The notes under the pieces are model-generated. The model saw only the letters and a program-made list of their open reading frames with translations. It did no database searches and was not told where the DNA came from. Of a stretch of DNA of 64,000 bases, positions 63,559-64,000 are shown piece by piece. Location: NCBI GenBank assembly GCA_039986595.1, contig JBDWQJ010000003.1, positions 117,499-181,498 of the forward strand, read 5' to 3'. The stretch comes from Lentilitoribacter sp039986595 (GTDB taxonomy: Bacteria; Pseudomonadota; Alphaproteobacteria; Rhizobiales; Rhizobiaceae). Position 1 is the first letter of the stretch. The number at the start of each line of letters is the position of its first letter. The translations under genes and the position numbers were made by a program.

Positions 63559-63590
63559 CAAAAAACCCCGCGGTTTCCCACGGGGTTTTA
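63559..63590 (-). terminator. Rho-independent terminator of tuf
   Basis: Minus-strand ACCCCGTGG/CCGCGGGGT stem with a GAAA loop, then TTTTTTG, about 25 bp after the tuf stop codon. Confidence 0.9.
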
Positions 63591-63612
63591 AAAACTTCAG
63601 AGTTGAAAAGGC

Positions 63613-64000
63613 TTATTCTGTGATAGAAGCCACAATTCCCGCACCGACTGTACGACCGCCTTCACGGATCGCAAAGCGAAGTTGCTCTTCCATCGCAATT
63701 GGCACGATCAACTCAACGTCAACTGTTACGTTATCGCCAGGCATAACCATTTCTGTACCATCACGCAAAGTCACAACACCTGTCACGTCAGTTGTACGGA
63801 AGTAGAACTGTGGACGGTAGTTTGTGAAGAATGGTGTGTGACGACCACCCTCATCTTTGGTTAGGATGTAGGCTTCTGCAACAAATTTTGTGTGTGGTGT
63901 AACTGAACCAGGCTTACACAAGATCTGACCGCGCTCAACACCTTCACGGTCGATACCGCGAAGTAGAACACCAACGTTATCACCAGCTTCACCGCGATCA
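63613..64000 (-). CDS. tuf: Elongation factor Tu, C-terminal part (cut by window edge)
   Basis: The last 128 codons of EF-Tu on the minus strand. Visible family sequence includes AGDNVGVLLRGIDREGVERGQ, then CKPGSVTPHTKF, then EGGRHTPFFTNYRPQFYFRTTDVTG, and the final FAIREGGRTVGAGIV. These are domains 2 and 3, which contact aminoacyl-tRNA. The N-terminal GTPase domain is beyond the window. EF-Tu delivers aminoacyl-tRNA to the ribosome. The codon choice is strongly biased, as expected for a highly expressed gene. A strong terminator follows. Confidence 0.98.
   Translation of the reverse strand, partial: DRGEAGDNVGVLLRGIDREGVERGQILCKPGSVTPHTKFVAEAYILTKDEGGRHTPFFTNYRPQFYFRTTDVTGVVTLRDGTEMVMPGDNVTVDVELIVPIAMEEQLRFAIREGGRTVGAGIVASITE

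Noticed and set aside
63361..63561. 66-codon minus-strand frame between the cassette and tuf
   Set aside because: Its only start is a TTG within the tuf terminator, and I recognise no family. It may be a decayed gene fragment but cannot be supported as a gene.
63371..63805. 144-codon plus-strand frame overlapping tuf
   Set aside because: More than half runs antisense through the strongly codon-biased tuf coding region, so it is a shadow frame.

Overview
The window reads as a chromosomal segment of an alphaproteobacterium, most likely a moderately AT-rich, probably marine member of the Rhizobiales (Hyphomicrobiales). The evidence is the gene content: an AapJ-type amino-acid binding protein, homologues of the mitochondrial complex I subunits NDUFS4 and NDUFS6, a two-CSD cold shock protein of rhizobial type, DUF3126, divergent anmK/tyrS, and a mrcA-prfB pair. 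The genus cannot be fixed from sequence alone. I see no prophage, insertion sequence, CRISPR array or rRNA operon; nearly everything looks like core chromosome.

Layout. 1-5 kb: the 5' end of aapJ, then a minus-strand signalling cluster (LuxR-type regulator, receiver protein, four-PAS soluble histidine kinase, Rcp1-like receiver). 5-8.4 kb: tRNA-Arg, NDUFS4-like protein, tRNA-Pro, double cold shock protein, an M15-type lipoprotein peptidase, tRNA-Glu. 8.7-17 kb: SulP transporter, enol-lactonase-like hydrolase, recJ, glpX, DUF3126, cysE and an alpha/beta hydrolase, all on the minus strand. 17-19.3 kb: plus-strand NDUFS6-like zinc protein, FAD monooxygenase and DUF1624 membrane protein, meeting a minus-strand mgtE-merR pair. 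21.4-27.3 kb: tRNA-Asp, tRNA-Val, GNAT, a six-helix chemoreceptor with a small membrane partner, anmK and tyrS. 27.3-38.5 kb: a giant AsmA-like protein, bcp, DUF455, M23 peptidase, rhlE, dgkA, DUF2306 protein and prfB with its programmed frameshift. 38.6-45.7 kb: PBP1A, MFS transporter, tRNA-Trp and a nitrate-sensor-type chemoreceptor. 46-55.7 kb: YceI, a cytochrome b561-YceI fusion, a PLP enzyme with an altered active-site loop, a DUF1127 small protein, cpdB, a FAD oxidoreductase, a beta-lactamase-fold hydrolase, and a translationally coupled MerR plus solute-binding-fold pair. 55.8-61.7 kb: YidB-like protein, thioredoxin-like protein, L,D-transpeptidase, a small Cys-containing exported protein, a FAD/NAD(P) protein, secreted proteins and an enoyl-CoA hydratase. 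61.7-63.3 kb: an AT-richer two-gene cassette (nucleotidyltransferase-fold protein plus DUF262 protein). The window ends in the 3' part of tuf.

How genes work together. Envelope functions recur (PBP1A, L,D-transpeptidase, M23 and M15 peptidases, AnmK, AsmA-like protein, DgkA). Signalling and taxis are represented by the kinase/receiver cluster and two chemoreceptors. Respiratory-chain accessory functions are the two complex I homologues and the b561/YceI set. Translation is represented by tyrS, prfB, tuf and six tRNAs.

The best candidates for something undescribed are: the nucleotidyltransferase-DUF262 cassette beside tuf; the MerR regulator coupled to a solute-binding-fold protein without a signal peptide; an 11-G tract at the start of the DUF2306 gene; a set of mutually exclusive hairpins upstream of aapJ; and a hairpin-rich intergenic element at about 45.9-46.0 kb. 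None is proven by sequence alone.
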